Positions 1 to 8,842 of a DNA stretch of 64,000 bases are shown one piece after another. The notes under the pieces are model-generated. The model made no database searches and was not told the origin of the DNA. It was given only the letters and a program-made list of their open reading frames with translations. The stretch comes from CAVZYN01 sp963779515 (GTDB taxonomy: Bacteria > Pseudomonadota > Alphaproteobacteria > Rhizobiales > Hyphomicrobiaceae): assembly GCA_963779515.1 (NCBI GenBank), contig CAVZYN010000002.1, positions 496,001 through 560,000 on the forward strand. Direction: 5' to 3'. Numbering within the stretch: position 1 is the stretch's first letter; each line of letters begins with the position of its first letter. Made by a program: the position numbers and the translations under genes.

Positions 1-1034
1 TCGTTCTCGTCCATATGCTTCTTCCAGGCAGGGTAGATCTTGGCGAAGGCGGGGCTTTTTTGGGCGAGTTCGTCGAAGGTCTTGAACGACGCCTCATATG
101 CGGCATCGAGGATCTCTTGACTGAAGAAGCGGAGCTGGGCGCCTGCCGCGATCAGTTTGCGCATGCCGGCCGAGTTGATGGGATCAGAGTTGGCGATGTG
201 TGTGGTCCAGGTCGCCAGTGCTGCTGTCTCCAGGATCGACTTGTAGTGCTTCGGCAGCTCCTGCCATTTCTTGAGGTTGGTATAGACCATGATAGTGGCC
301 TGCGGTTCCCACCAGCCGGGCGCGTAGTAGTACGGCGCGACCTTATGAAAGCCGAACTTGAAATCGTCGTGCGGGGCGGCCCATTCGGCGGCGTCGATCG
401 TGCCACGTTCGAGCGCAGGGTAGATGTCGCCGGGGCTGATCTGTTGCGGGATCACGCCGAGTTTCGCCATGATGACGCCGCCGAGACCCGGGATGCGCAT
501 TTTCAAGCCCTTCAGGTCATCGAGCTTGTTGATCTCTTTTCTGAAGAAGCCGCCCATCTGAGCCGTGGAGTTTCCGACAGGGATCCCGTGGGTTCCGCGC
601 GCATTGTGGAACTCATTGCAGAGATCGAGACCGCCATTCTTCAACAGCCATGCAGCCTGGCCGCGCAGGTTGAAGCCGAACGGCAGGGTCGAGCCGAATG
701 CATAAGCGGGATCTTTGCCGAACGAATAATAGGAGAGCGTGAAGGCGCACTCGACGGTGCCGGTTTCAGCGGCGTCGAGCACGGCGGGGCCGCCAGGGAC
801 GATCTCGCCGGCGCCGAAGTGCTGGATTTGGAATTTGCCTTCCGAAAGTTCCGAAACGCGGCGCGTGAAGTCGTTGGCGGCATCCATCACGGACTCGACC
901 GACTTGGGTACGAACATCGGCATGCGCCACTTGAGTTCGGGATTGGATTGGGCGATGGCGGGGCTTGCGATGGTGCCGGTTGCGGCGGCCAGTGCTGAAC
1001 CCTTTAAGACACGGCGGCGTGTGACGGTGGTCAT
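1..1034 (-). CDS. TRAP transporter solute-binding protein (DctP/TakP-like), 3' end cut off by the window
   Basis: Periplasmic ligand-binding protein of a TRAP transporter, probably for a keto- or carboxylic acid. I read about 344 residues on the minus strand from the ATG ending at 1034, with no stop before the window edge. The N-terminus has a twin-arginine type signal (RRRVLKGS, then an Ala-rich stretch ending AIAQ). The body has the family's FRKEINKLDDLKGLKMRIPG segment and the EWAAPHDD segment that helps shape the ligand pocket in TakP-like members. Family length is about 360 residues, so only a short tail is missing. No permease gene is visible here; dctQM could lie beyond the left edge. 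The family is certain; the ligand is unknown. Confidence 0.9.
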   Translation of the reverse strand, partial: MTTVTRRRVLKGSALAAATGTIASPAIAQSNPELKWRMPMFVPKSVESVMDAANDFTRRVSELSEGKFQIQHFGAGEIVPGGPAVLDAAETGTVECAFTLSYYSFGKDPAYAFGSTLPFGFNLRGQAAWLLKNGGLDLCNEFHNARGTHGIPVGNSTAQMGGFFRKEINKLDDLKGLKMRIPGLGGVIMAKLGVIPQQISPGDIYPALERGTIDAAEWAAPHDDFKFGFHKVAPYYYAPGWWEPQATIMVYTNLKKWQELPKHYKSILETAALATWTTHIANSDPINSAGMRKLIAAGAQLRFFSQEILDAAYEASFKTFDELAQKSPAFAKIYPAWKKHMDEN

Positions 1035-1253
1035 GGGCGATCCTTTGACGTTTCCTAAGGTGCGGCGTCCGTTGCTGTCTCTGCAGTATAAGGCCCCGCG
1101 CAAAGGCGAGGATAGCCAACCGAGGCCGCAATGTCGCTCTTCCAAGCCCTGTATTTGGGAGGTTTTGCTCAATTTGGGTGATGGTTTTGCCATCAGACCG
1201 CCAAGAATCGAACATCTTCTGTGCGCCCCCGCAATTGGACTACGGAGCCCCGC

Positions 1254-1511
1254 ATGGCTGAAATCGCACGCCTCAATACGGCTGTGGCCAAATCGAACCC
1301 AGAACGCGTCTTCGAGACCCCCTGCCGGATCGTCGACGAAGTGATGCTGACGCGCGGAGAGAAAATCGCCACGCTCGAACGCTGGCGGCTCAATGTATTT
1401 CAGCAGCTCGATGCGGGTAGCGAAGGGATGCGCACACGCGGCACCTCGGCGAAGCATGCCGGCACGTTGCGCGATATTGAGCACGCCTTGAAGGCGCTCG
1501 TCGCGGCTTGA
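1254..1511 (+). CDS. small conserved-type hypothetical protein (85 aa)
   Basis: An 85-residue soluble protein starting MAEIARLNTAV, rich in Arg, Glu and Ala and mostly helical in character, without a signal peptide or membrane segment. A GTG start at 1221 would add 11 residues; the ATG at 1254 is preferred because the added residues look unlike a protein N-terminus. It converges with the Bug-family gene downstream, and a shared hairpin terminator lies between them. I do not recognise the family and propose no function. Confidence 0.6.
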   Translation: MAEIARLNTAVAKSNPERVFETPCRIVDEVMLTRGEKIATLERWRLNVFQQLDAGSEGMRTRGTSAKHAGTLRDIEHALKALVAA

Positions 1512-1513
1512 GC

Positions 1514-2581
1514 CTAGCGAACACACGAAAACGGCGGCGCAACCGGAACCGGTTTGCGCCGCCGTTGCTTTTGGAGTTGCTTCAGTCGAGCTTGATGTTG
1601 GTGTCTTTCACGACCTTGCCCCAACGGGCGATTTCCGACTTTCACCAGAGCTGCCATCTCGGCTTGTGTCGCCGGGCCCACGTTGGCGCCTTGTTGTGCC
1701 CAGGTCCCCTTGAGTTGATCCGAACCGAGCGCTTTCACGACCTCGGCGCGCATCCGTTCGGTGACGTCTTTCGGCGTGCCGGCCGGTGCCCAAATGCCGT
1801 ACCAGGTAGAGACGACGTAGTCGCTGATGCCAGTTTCGGCGACCGTTGGCACGTCGGGCAGGCTCGGCGCACGTGCTGGGCCTGCCACAGCCAGGGGGCG
1901 GATGCGGTTCGCCTTGATGTGACCGGACGACGAGCCGAGCCCATCGAACATCATGTCGATTTGGCCGCCGACAAGGTCTTGAAGAGCGGGCCCCGCGCCC
2001 TTGTATGGAACATGTTGAATGTCTGTCTTGGTGATCAGCTTGAAGAGTTCGCCTGCCAAATGATGTGTGGTGCCGTTGCCCGCCGAACCGTAGGCGAGTT
2101 TTCCAGGATTGGCTTTTGCGGCTTCAATCAGATCCTTCAGCGAGGTTGCCTTGACGCGTTCGGGATGGACCACGACGACCTGGGGCACGACGGCGATCAC
2201 AGCGATCGGTTCGAAGTCCTTTTCGAGATCATAGGTCAATGCCGATGGCGGATAGATGCTCGGGGCGATGGTGTGATGCACCGCACCAACGAAGAACGTG
2301 TAGCCGTCTTTGGGTGCGCGTGCCGCGAGGCCTGCGCCAAGCGTGCCGCCCGCGCCGCCGCGATTGTCGATGATCACGGTCTTGCCGAGGGCCTTGGTCA
2401 ACTCCGCCGTCAGGGGGCGCGCAAATGCGTCCGTGCCGCCGCCAGCGGGAAACGGAACGATAAATGTCACGGGCTTATCGGGCCAAGCTTGCGCCGCGGC
2501 CGGTGTGATCGGAAGTGCGGTGGCGAGAACCGCCGCCGTCAGGCCGCACAGCCCCGCCAGCGCCTTGCGTCGTGTAAACAT
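1514..2581 (-). CDS. Bug-family tripartite tricarboxylate transporter substrate-binding protein, C-terminus frameshifted
   Basis: Periplasmic binding protein of the TctC/Bug family, which captures carboxylates for TTT transporters. It starts at the ATG ending at 2581 (MFTRRKALAGL), with a signal peptide ending in AAAQA. The typical motifs are present: VTFIVPFPAGGGTD, NRGGAGGTLG, GSAGNGTTHHLAGELF and HVPYKGAGPALQDLVGG. Near the end the frame breaks. One extra A in an AAA run (plus-strand TTT at 1640-1642) sends translation into a junk tail ending at 1514. With that base removed the protein ends KSEIARWGKVVKDTNIKLD at a TGA whose last base is 1582, exactly like other family members. No tctA or tctB lies nearby. 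Confidence 0.85.
   Translation of the reverse strand: MFTRRKALAGLCGLTAAVLATALPITPAAAQAWPDKPVTFIVPFPAGGGTDAFARPLTAELTKALGKTVIIDNRGGAGGTLGAGLAARAPKDGYTFFVGAVHHTIAPSIYPPSALTYDLEKDFEPIAVIAVVPQVVVVHPERVKATSLKDLIEAAKANPGKLAYGSAGNGTTHHLAGELFKLITKTDIQHVPYKGAGPALQDLVGGQIDMMFDGLGSSSGHIKANRIRPLAVAGPARAPSLPDVPTVAETGISDYVVSTWYGIWAPAGTPKDVTERMRAEVVKALGSDQLKGTWAQQGANVGPATQAEMAALVKVGNRPLGQGRERHQHQARLKQLQKQRRRKPVPVAPPFSCVR
1530..1566. terminator. bidirectional intrinsic terminator between convergent genes
   Basis: A long GC-rich inverted repeat: AACGGCGGCGCAACCGG pairs with CCGGTTTGCGCCGCCGTT with one bulged base. A short T run follows on the plus strand (GCTTTT), and TTTTCG follows on the minus strand. It sits between the 3' ends of two convergent genes, as expected for a shared terminator. 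Confidence 0.75.
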
Positions 2582-2732
2582 TCCGATCCACTCCCGGTTC
2601 GAGCCTTCGGCCCATTTTTGCAACGGATGCAGCGGCCTGCTCGGAACTGACAGTCAGATCCGACGTCGCCGCAACAACGCGCACATAACCGGTCTTTGTT
2701 GGGGAGGGCAAGGGTCGAGGCGCCAAGAGGCG

Positions 2733-3092
2733 TTAGGCGGCCGCGGCAAGCTTCGCCGCGATCGAGACCTTGTCGTAGGGCTTCATCAGGTAGTCGTCGG
2801 CGCCGGCGGCAAGCGCGCGGGCGATGTCACCGGGATCATTCTCGGTGGTGCAATAGATAACCGCAGGCGAGGCACCACGCTCGGTGTTGCGCAGCAAGGC
2901 GGTAAATTCGATGCCGCTCATGCCGGGCATGTGCCAATCGACCAGCACGAGATCCGGCATGACACTTTTGCAGGCATTGAGCGCGTCTTGGCCTGTCGCT
3001 GCTTCCGTGACGCTGAAGTCGAGGCCTTCCAGGATGCGGCGGGCGACTTTGCGGATGACATCACTATCATCGACAACAAGGCAGCTAGGCAT
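2733..3092 (-). CDS. single-domain response regulator (CheY-like receiver) linked to chpT
   Basis: A 119-residue stand-alone receiver domain. It has the acidic pair in VVDDSD, the phospho-acceptor Asp in VLVDWHMPG, the conserved Thr in YCTTEND and the Lys in MKPYDK, so it should be a functional phospho-receiver. It has no output domain. It lies 33 nt downstream of chpT on the same strand. I recall small receivers of this type near chpT in Hyphomicrobiales. A role in the CckA-ChpT-CtrA cell-cycle phosphorelay is therefore plausible, but that is inference from position. It is not CpdR by sequence, because the N-terminus differs. Confidence 0.9.
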   Translation of the reverse strand: MPSCLVVDDSDVIRKVARRILEGLDFSVTEAATGQDALNACKSVMPDLVLVDWHMPGMSGIEFTALLRNTERGASPAVIYCTTENDPGDIARALAAGADDYLMKPYDKVSIAAKLAAAA

Positions 3093-3125
3093 CGTGGCTC
3101 TCTCGTGGTGGTGATCTTCGGCCGG

Positions 3126-3770
3126 TCAGATCGGCTTTGCCATCAAGATGATATCGACGCCATCCTTGATGATCTCAAGACGCATGCCGGAGGTTTCGGC
3201 CAGGCGCCACGTGTAATATGCCTGAATTGTCATGGCATCGAGCTGCGGCAGCGAACCGCCGGAGACGAGATCCGAGAGGTATTGAGGCGGGCGGGCGCCG
3301 GTGCCGCGGCAGCGCACGGCGAAGACGGCTTTGTCGAGCTTGCCGACGAGAGCGACTTCGATCTCGCCACCGCGCGGCAGGGCGGTGATAGCGCTGGCCA
3401 GCATATTGAGAAGGAGTTTGATGCGGTCTTTCGGGAGTTGTCCCGGCGGGCAGCGCCAGACGAGCTTGTGTTTCGTATTGCCGACAAAGCCACGGCTGAT
3501 CTGCTCGACGGTGCCGAGGTCAATCAACGTACCAGCCGATCCAGCCGCACCGAAGGCGAAACGGGCGAACTGAATACGCGCCGATGCCTGCTCGGTCACG
3601 TTGCGAATCATGTCGAGGGCGTAATTCTTGGCTTCCTGATCGCTCTTGTCTTCGTCCAGGATCTCGAGGCCATTGCAGATCGCGCCCACGGGGCTGATCA
3701 CGTCGTGACAGATCTTGCTGGAAATCAGCGCGGCGAGCTCGAGATCGGAGGGATGGACGCGCTGGTTCAT
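3126..3770 (-). CDS. chpT: histidine phosphotransferase ChpT
   Basis: ChpT shuttles phosphate from the hybrid kinase CckA to the cell-cycle regulators CtrA and CpdR. The 214-residue protein has the diagnostic phospho-acceptor helix SSKICHDVISPVGAICNGLE at about residues 17-36, with His at residue 22. A degenerate ATPase-like C-terminal domain follows (LLLNMLASAITALPRGGEIEV) that cannot be expected to bind ATP. The length matches the family. The ATG at 3768-3770 is the only good start. It is followed by a receiver gene in a two-gene transcription unit and is divergent from cysQ. Confidence 0.93.
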   Translation of the reverse strand: MNQRVHPSDLELAALISSKICHDVISPVGAICNGLEILDEDKSDQEAKNYALDMIRNVTEQASARIQFARFAFGAAGSAGTLIDLGTVEQISRGFVGNTKHKLVWRCPPGQLPKDRIKLLLNMLASAITALPRGGEIEVALVGKLDKAVFAVRCRGTGARPPQYLSDLVSGGSLPQLDAMTIQAYYTWRLAETSGMRLEIIKDGVDIILMAKPI

Positions 3771-4045
3771 TAAGTGCCCTCAAGCGGTGAAGTAAGATCC
3801 AACCAGTGCGCGGGCGCACTGGGATGCCAGAAAAGTGATGATCTTTGGAGGTTGCCCGAACACCATCTCGAATCAGTGATAACTGCTTCGCGGCATTTGC
3901 GCCAAGGCCGATTCTGGGAAAGAGTCCATAGAGGCTTGCTATTTGTCCACGCGTTGCACGCAGGACTCACAACGCGCAACTTGGATTGCGATTTTGCACT
4001 GTATCCGTGATCCGCGTTAACACTTGTCAACGAACGGTTAACATC

Positions 4046-4855
4046 GTGATACCTTCTGACTACCAACGGCTCGTCGAGGGACTGCTGATCGTGGCGCAGG
4101 CCGCGGGGCGCGTGCAGATGCAGCACTACGGAAACGCGGCGATCGAAATCAAGGCCGATGCATCGCCAGTGACGATCGCAGATCGGGAGTCGGAGGCGAT
4201 CATTCTCGCCGGATTGGCGCGACTGCTGCCGGACGTCGCGGTGATCGCGGAAGAAGAAGCGGCGGCCGGGCGATACGCGACGATCGGATCGACGTTCGCG
4301 TTGGTCGATCCGCTCGATGGCACCAAAGAGTTCATCAAGGGGAACGGCGAATTCACGGTCAACATCGCGATCATCGAAGCAGGCGTGCCGGTATTCGGCT
4401 TGGTCTATGCACCGGCGCTGAGCCGGCTGTTCGTCACGCGCGGCGCTCATGAAGCCATCGAGACGACGCTCGATGTCCGCGAGCCGCACGTGACATGGGA
4501 TGGCCGCACGCTGAAGCCTCTGGTGGCGCGGACGCCGCCGGCCGCGGGGATGGTCGCACTCGTCAGCAAATCGCACATGAATGCGCCGACCGAGGCGTTT
4601 CTCGCGCGTTACCCCATCGCGGGCCGGCGCGCCGCCGGATCGTCGCTCAAGTTCTGTCTCATCGCGGCGGGCGAAGGCGACGTCTATCCGCGCGTCGGGC
4701 CGACGCATGAATGGGACACGGCGGCGGGGCACGCGATCGTGCTGGCGGCGGGTGGCCGCGTGACCGCCCTGAACGGCGCGCCGCTCCTCTATGGAAAGTC
4801 CGAGCGCTCGTATCGCAATCCCGACTACGTCGCCTGGGGCAAGGCGGCCAATTGA
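4046..4855 (+). CDS. cysQ: 3'(2'),5'-bisphosphate nucleotidase CysQ
   Basis: CysQ removes the 3'-phosphate from phosphoadenosine phosphate (PAP), a by-product of sulfate assimilation, and so prevents its toxic build-up. The 269-residue protein carries the inositol-monophosphatase-fold metal site: EEEAAAG, then LVDPLDGTKEFIKGNGEF, then HEWDTAAGHAI near the C-terminus. The proposed start is GTG at 4046 (protein begins IPSDYQRLVEG after the initiator); earlier starts add residues with no family likeness. The start has no strong ribosome-binding site. Two GTTAAC hexamers lie just upstream. It is transcribed divergently from chpT. Confidence 0.9.
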   Translation: MIPSDYQRLVEGLLIVAQAAGRVQMQHYGNAAIEIKADASPVTIADRESEAIILAGLARLLPDVAVIAEEEAAAGRYATIGSTFALVDPLDGTKEFIKGNGEFTVNIAIIEAGVPVFGLVYAPALSRLFVTRGAHEAIETTLDVREPHVTWDGRTLKPLVARTPPAAGMVALVSKSHMNAPTEAFLARYPIAGRRAAGSSLKFCLIAAGEGDVYPRVGPTHEWDTAAGHAIVLAAGGRVTALNGAPLLYGKSERSYRNPDYVAWGKAAN

Positions 4856-4902
4856 GCGACGCCCGCCCGCGCCAAGTGTGGCCCAGTCGTCGCGACGTGT
4901 TG

Positions 4903-4930
4903 CTGAAAGCCTGATTCGGGCGGCTTTCAG
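4903..4930 (+). terminator. possible hairpin after cysQ
   Basis: CTGAAAGCC and GGCTTTCAG form a perfect 9-bp stem around a 10-nt loop, 48 nt after the cysQ stop. There is no run of T after it, so a role as a terminator or 3'-end stabiliser is only possible. Confidence 0.4.
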
Positions 4931-5019
4931 CCATACTTTGGTAACACTTTCCAACAACAGTCGGATGAGACTGCCGCCAGTTCTGCTGCGCGGCCCATCA
5001 GCAATGCGAGATCCTCACC

Positions 5020-5936
5020 ATGCTGTTCGGACTTCGAACGACATTTATGTTCAGCGCCTTTGCAGGCGCCCTGTCCGCGGCGTCGATTCCTGCCGCCTCA
5101 CAAGAACGACTGCCGTGGCAACAACCCGATCGCGAGCGCATCGATAACACCTACCGTGCGCCGCCCTCGTCGACGGTGGTGGTTATGGTCAGGCGCCGAA
5201 CGAGAGGTATGCGCCGCGCCGGACGGGTGCTCGCCGAACGACTGCGTATCGTCCTCCCGCGCCGGCGTATGATCCACAAGGGCCGCGCACGGGCGGTTAT
5301 GCCGACAACACGTATCGCGCGCCGGGTTATGGGCAACCTTATACGCCACCGGCAGCCGATCCTTCGGATCGCGACTACGGAGAAAGGGCGGGCGAGTCGA
5401 ACGAGCGGCCCTATGCCCCGGGGCCGCGCCGCTACTCGGATGAAGGCAATGGCGGCGGCTACTCCGAAGGCGAAATCATGCGCGCGGGGCACGGCTTCTT
5501 CGGCTCGGTGAGCAAGGGGCTTGCGAGCGTCGTCGAATTTGCGTTCAAGAAGCAGGGACGGCCGAACGGCTATATTCTCGGTGAAGACGTCGGCGGCGCA
5601 TTCGTCGCGGGGCTGCGCTATGGCGAAGGCGTGCTCTACACCAAGGACGCGGGATCGCACCGGGTGTACTGGCAAGGTCCGTCGATCGGATACGACGCCG
5701 GCGCAGAAGGCTCGAAGGTGATGGTTCTCGTCTACAACCTGCGTGACCCGGATGAGATCTACAACCGGTTTGGCGGAGTCGCGGGCTCTGCCTACGTCAT
5801 CGGTGGTGTTGGTTTGACGTTCCAGACACGCGATCACGTTGTGCTGGCGCCGATCCGCTCCGGGATTGGCCTCAGGCTCGGCGCCAACGTCGGCTATCTC
5901 AAGTACACGCGCAAGCCGACGTGGAACCCGTTCTGA
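5020..5936 (+). pseudogene. eipA: EipA (DUF1134) envelope integrity protein, frameshifted near the N-terminus
   Basis: The C-terminal part from 5478 (GHGFFGSVSKGLASVVEF... to KYTRKPTWNPF) is the DUF1134 domain, known as EipA in Brucella, a periplasmic protein needed for envelope integrity. The signal peptide and first ~50 residues are read in another frame from the ATG at 5020 (MLFGLRTTFMFSAFAG). One missing base near 5169-5172 would join PPSS to DGGGYGQ and restore a single protein of about 304 residues. The linker is Tyr/Pro/Gly-rich and repeats the words DNTYRAP on both sides of the break, so a deletion by replication slippage is also possible. The body of the gene looks intact and conserved. 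Confidence 0.75.
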
Positions 5937-6120
5937 TCGTCCTTTCAGCAGGTTCCGCGCGCTCGTGCCACGGTTGGGACACGGCTGGATTGTGTGGAGT
6001 TGTTCGCCGTAACAGCGTAAACTGTGCTTCGGTGTTGCATGTTGGATAGGCCTGGAATGGTCTATTGATCGCCGTGTGGCATGTCCACGGCGCGGAGAGG
6101 GCGAGGAACGGTCACCGCTG

Positions 6121-7506
6121 ATGTCGATTCAAACCATCATGCTGGTGGCACTCGGCTTCCTCGCCGCGAGCCTGCTTGCGCTGCTGTTTGCGCCGGCGTT
6201 CTGGTCGCGCGCGGTCCGGTTGACAACGCTACGCATCAAGCAGTCGCTGCCAATTTCGGAAGAAGAAATCCGCGCGGACCGGGACCGGTTGCGGGCGGAA
6301 TATGCGATCCGGCTGCATAAGCTCGAAACCGACGTCGAGCGGGCGACGCTCGATCGGGCGCGGCACATCATCGACGTGAACAAGCGGGATGCGTCGATCG
6401 GTTCGCTCGAGGGCAAACTGGACGACCTCAAGGGGTCGCTCGAAGAACATGAGAATGCGCGGCGCGTGCTGGAGCAGATCGTCACGACGTCGTTGCCGCG
6501 GGTCGAGCAGCGGCTGACGGAGGCAAAGAGTTTGCTGACGGTGCGCGATCAGGAAATCGCGCAGCTGATGCAGTCAGCCGAGAAGAACCGGATGGCGCTC
6601 GACGAGGCGGCGACGATCAACGCTCAGCAACAGTCGGAACTCGAGCGGCTGACCAATGCGTTGGCGACACGGGGCGCGCGCAATATGCAGGCGCTGGCGG
6701 ATCCCGCGTTCGATGCCGAGGTGGCGCTCAGGGCGGAAATAGAGGCGCTGCGCAATCGCGCGCGCGATCAAGCCAATCTCATCGCGCGTTTGCAGGGTAG
6801 CGCAGGCGCGGCGGCCGAGCGTGATGGCGCGCCTGCCGCGGTCGATGCGACCGACGGTCAGATGAAGCCGATCCGAAGCGGCCCGATCGCGCTCGACGAC
6901 GCGCAGGCGGCGCTCGAGAAAGATCTGCGGGCCGCGAAGTCGCGGATCGAGGATCAGAACAGCGAGATTGCGCGGCTCGCGGCGTCGCTGGCCGCGTTCG
7001 AGAGTGGCGAAAAAACGGGCGGTCTGAAGGACAGCAAGATTGCGTTGAAGGCACGCTTGAACTCGGTCGAGGCGCAGGCGTCAAAGCAGGCAGAGACGAT
7101 CCGTGCGCTGCGGGCGGAGATCGCAGAATCCAACGAGAGGATGGCGCTGCAAACGCAGCACTTCATGGACGAGATGCGGCGGCTTGGCGCCGGGACGTTG
7201 CCGGCCGCCAGTGCGGCGCGTGGCGCGGCGGTGCCGGTGGTCGTGAAGCCGACGCTCGCCGAGCGGGTCGCGCAGGCGACGTGGACCAGCGGTTCGGGAG
7301 CCGTGGCGGCCGCTTCTGTGGTGGCGAATGGTCATCACAAAGAGACTGAAACTCCCCACAAGAATGGTGCCGCCAACGGCAACGGCGTGGAGGTCACGGT
7401 CGAGGCTGAACCGGCCACACCCGCCGAGCCTGTCGATGATTCACTGCCGCTACCTGGCGAGCGCCCGCGCTTGCTGGATCGGATTTCGCGGATCAACAAG
7501 GGCTGA
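6121..7506 (+). CDS. membrane-anchored coiled-coil protein of unknown function (461 aa)
   Basis: One N-terminal transmembrane segment (IMLVALGFLAASLLALLFAP, residues ~5-25) is followed by about 330 residues of charged heptad-like sequence typical of long coiled coils (residues ~45-360). The tail is low-complexity and Ala/Pro/Gly-rich and ends LDRISRINKG. The start is ATG 6121; the upstream in-frame ATG at 6076 adds 15 residues unlike the start of a membrane anchor. It converges with proA, leaving only 14 nt between stops. The architecture suggests an inner-membrane scaffold protruding into the cytoplasm. I do not recognise a named family. Confidence 0.75.
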   Translation: MSIQTIMLVALGFLAASLLALLFAPAFWSRAVRLTTLRIKQSLPISEEEIRADRDRLRAEYAIRLHKLETDVERATLDRARHIIDVNKRDASIGSLEGKLDDLKGSLEEHENARRVLEQIVTTSLPRVEQRLTEAKSLLTVRDQEIAQLMQSAEKNRMALDEAATINAQQQSELERLTNALATRGARNMQALADPAFDAEVALRAEIEALRNRARDQANLIARLQGSAGAAAERDGAPAAVDATDGQMKPIRSGPIALDDAQAALEKDLRAAKSRIEDQNSEIARLAASLAAFESGEKTGGLKDSKIALKARLNSVEAQASKQAETIRALRAEIAESNERMALQTQHFMDEMRRLGAGTLPAASAARGAAVPVVVKPTLAERVAQATWTSGSGAVAAASVVANGHHKETETPHKNGAANGNGVEVTVEAEPATPAEPVDDSLPLPGERPRLLDRISRINKG

Positions 7507-7520
7507 CGTCGCTCGCGATC

Positions 7521-8810
7521 TCAAGGCCGCGTTTGGCCGGTGCCACGGACAATGTATTTGAAGCTGGTGAGCTGCTCGACGCCGACGGGGCCGCGCGCGT
7601 GCATCTTGCCGGTCGCAATGCCGATCTCGGCGCCGAAACCGAATTCGCCACCGTCGGCGAATTGCGTGGACGCATTGACCAGCACGATCGCGCTATCGAC
7701 GCGCTTCAAAAAGCGTTCCGCCGTACCGTTGCATTCGGTGATGATCGAGTCTGTGTGCTGCGAGCCGTAACGCTGGATGTGCGCGATCGCCTCATCGACC
7801 CCATCGACGGTTTTTACCGCAATGATCTTGTCGAGGAATTCGCGGCCGTAGTCGTCGGGCGCTGCGGCCTTGACGCGGGCATCAGCCTTTTGCGTTTCAG
7901 CGTCGCCGCGCACTTCGCAGCCCGCCTCCAACAGCGCCTTGATCAGCGGCGAAAGGTAATCCTCGTGCGTGCCGCGATCGACGAGCAGGCATTCGGTGGC
8001 GCCGCAGACGCTGGTTCGCCGCATTTTGGCGTTGACGACGAGCGGGATCGCAATGTCGAGATCGGCGCCGCGATCGACGTAAGTGTGGCAGATGCCTTCG
8101 AGGTGCGCGAAGACGGGGACGCGGGCTTCGTCCTGTACGCGGGCGACGAGGCTCTTGCCGCCGCGCGGGACGATGACGTCGATGCAGCCGTCGAGGCCCT
8201 TCAGCATCAGGCCGACGGCGGCACGGTCGGTGGTTGGCACAAGCGAGATCGCAGCCTCGGGCAATTCGGCGGCGCGCAGGCCATCGACGAGGCAGGCGTG
8301 GATGGCGCGGCTCGAATGAAAGCTGTCGGAGCCGCCGCGCAGGATCGCGGCGTTGCCGGATTTGAGGCAGAGGGCGCCGGCGTCGGCGGTCACGTTGGGG
8401 CGGCTTTCGTAGATGATACCGATGACGCCGAGCGGCACGCGGACCCGCTCGAATTGGAGGCCGTTCGGCCGTTCCCACGTGGCGATGACGGTGCCGACGG
8501 GATCGTCGAGCTTGGCGATGTCGTCGAGGCCTTGGGCGATCGCCTCGATGCGTGTGGGATCGAGTGTCAGGCGATCGAGCAGGGAGGCGGCCGTGCCGTT
8601 GGCGCGGGCAGCGTCGAGGTCGCGGGCGTTGGCGGCCATGATCTCGGGCGCGCGGGTGCGAATGGCCGTTGCAGCTGTCGTCAACGCCCGGTTTTTCGCG
8701 TCCGTCGATGCGAGCGCGAGGTCACGCGCGGCGGCTTTGGCGGCTTGGCCAAGTGCCGCCATCTGGGCCGCAATGTCAGCGGTGGGATCGATGCGTTCAG
8801 GTCGGTTCAT
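7521..8810 (-). CDS. proA: glutamate-5-semialdehyde dehydrogenase (gamma-glutamyl phosphate reductase)
   Basis: ProA carries out the second step of proline synthesis, reducing gamma-glutamyl phosphate with NADPH to glutamate-5-semialdehyde. The 429-residue protein has full family length. It contains VPLGVIGIIYESRPNVTADA, CLKSGNAAILRGGSDS, VIVPRGGKSLV and the active-site Cys in MRRTSVCGATECLL. The ATG at 8808-8810 is the natural start. It is the last gene of a co-directional run proB-hicB-hicA-proA, starting 32 nt after hicA, so it may be cotranscribed with the toxin-antitoxin pair. Confidence 0.97.
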   Translation of the reverse strand: MNRPERIDPTADIAAQMAALGQAAKAAARDLALASTDAKNRALTTAATAIRTRAPEIMAANARDLDAARANGTAASLLDRLTLDPTRIEAIAQGLDDIAKLDDPVGTVIATWERPNGLQFERVRVPLGVIGIIYESRPNVTADAGALCLKSGNAAILRGGSDSFHSSRAIHACLVDGLRAAELPEAAISLVPTTDRAAVGLMLKGLDGCIDVIVPRGGKSLVARVQDEARVPVFAHLEGICHTYVDRGADLDIAIPLVVNAKMRRTSVCGATECLLVDRGTHEDYLSPLIKALLEAGCEVRGDAETQKADARVKAAAPDDYGREFLDKIIAVKTVDGVDEAIAHIQRYGSQHTDSIITECNGTAERFLKRVDSAIVLVNASTQFADGGEFGFGAEIGIATGKMHARGPVGVEQLTSFKYIVRGTGQTRP

Positions 8811-8842
8811 GGCAAGAATATAAGCTGATTTGCGCCAAATCC

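Noticed and set aside
3774..4010. 78-codon frame between chpT and cysQ
   Set aside because: No ribosome-binding site and no recognisable features; the region is better read as divergent promoter DNA.
7533..8828. Long plus-strand reading frame opposite proA (and similar ones opposite proB at 9251-10465, dctP at 12210-13538 and tolB at 54717-55892)
   Set aside because: These mirror strongly conserved genes on the other strand, have no family features and arise from the high-GC third-position bias.
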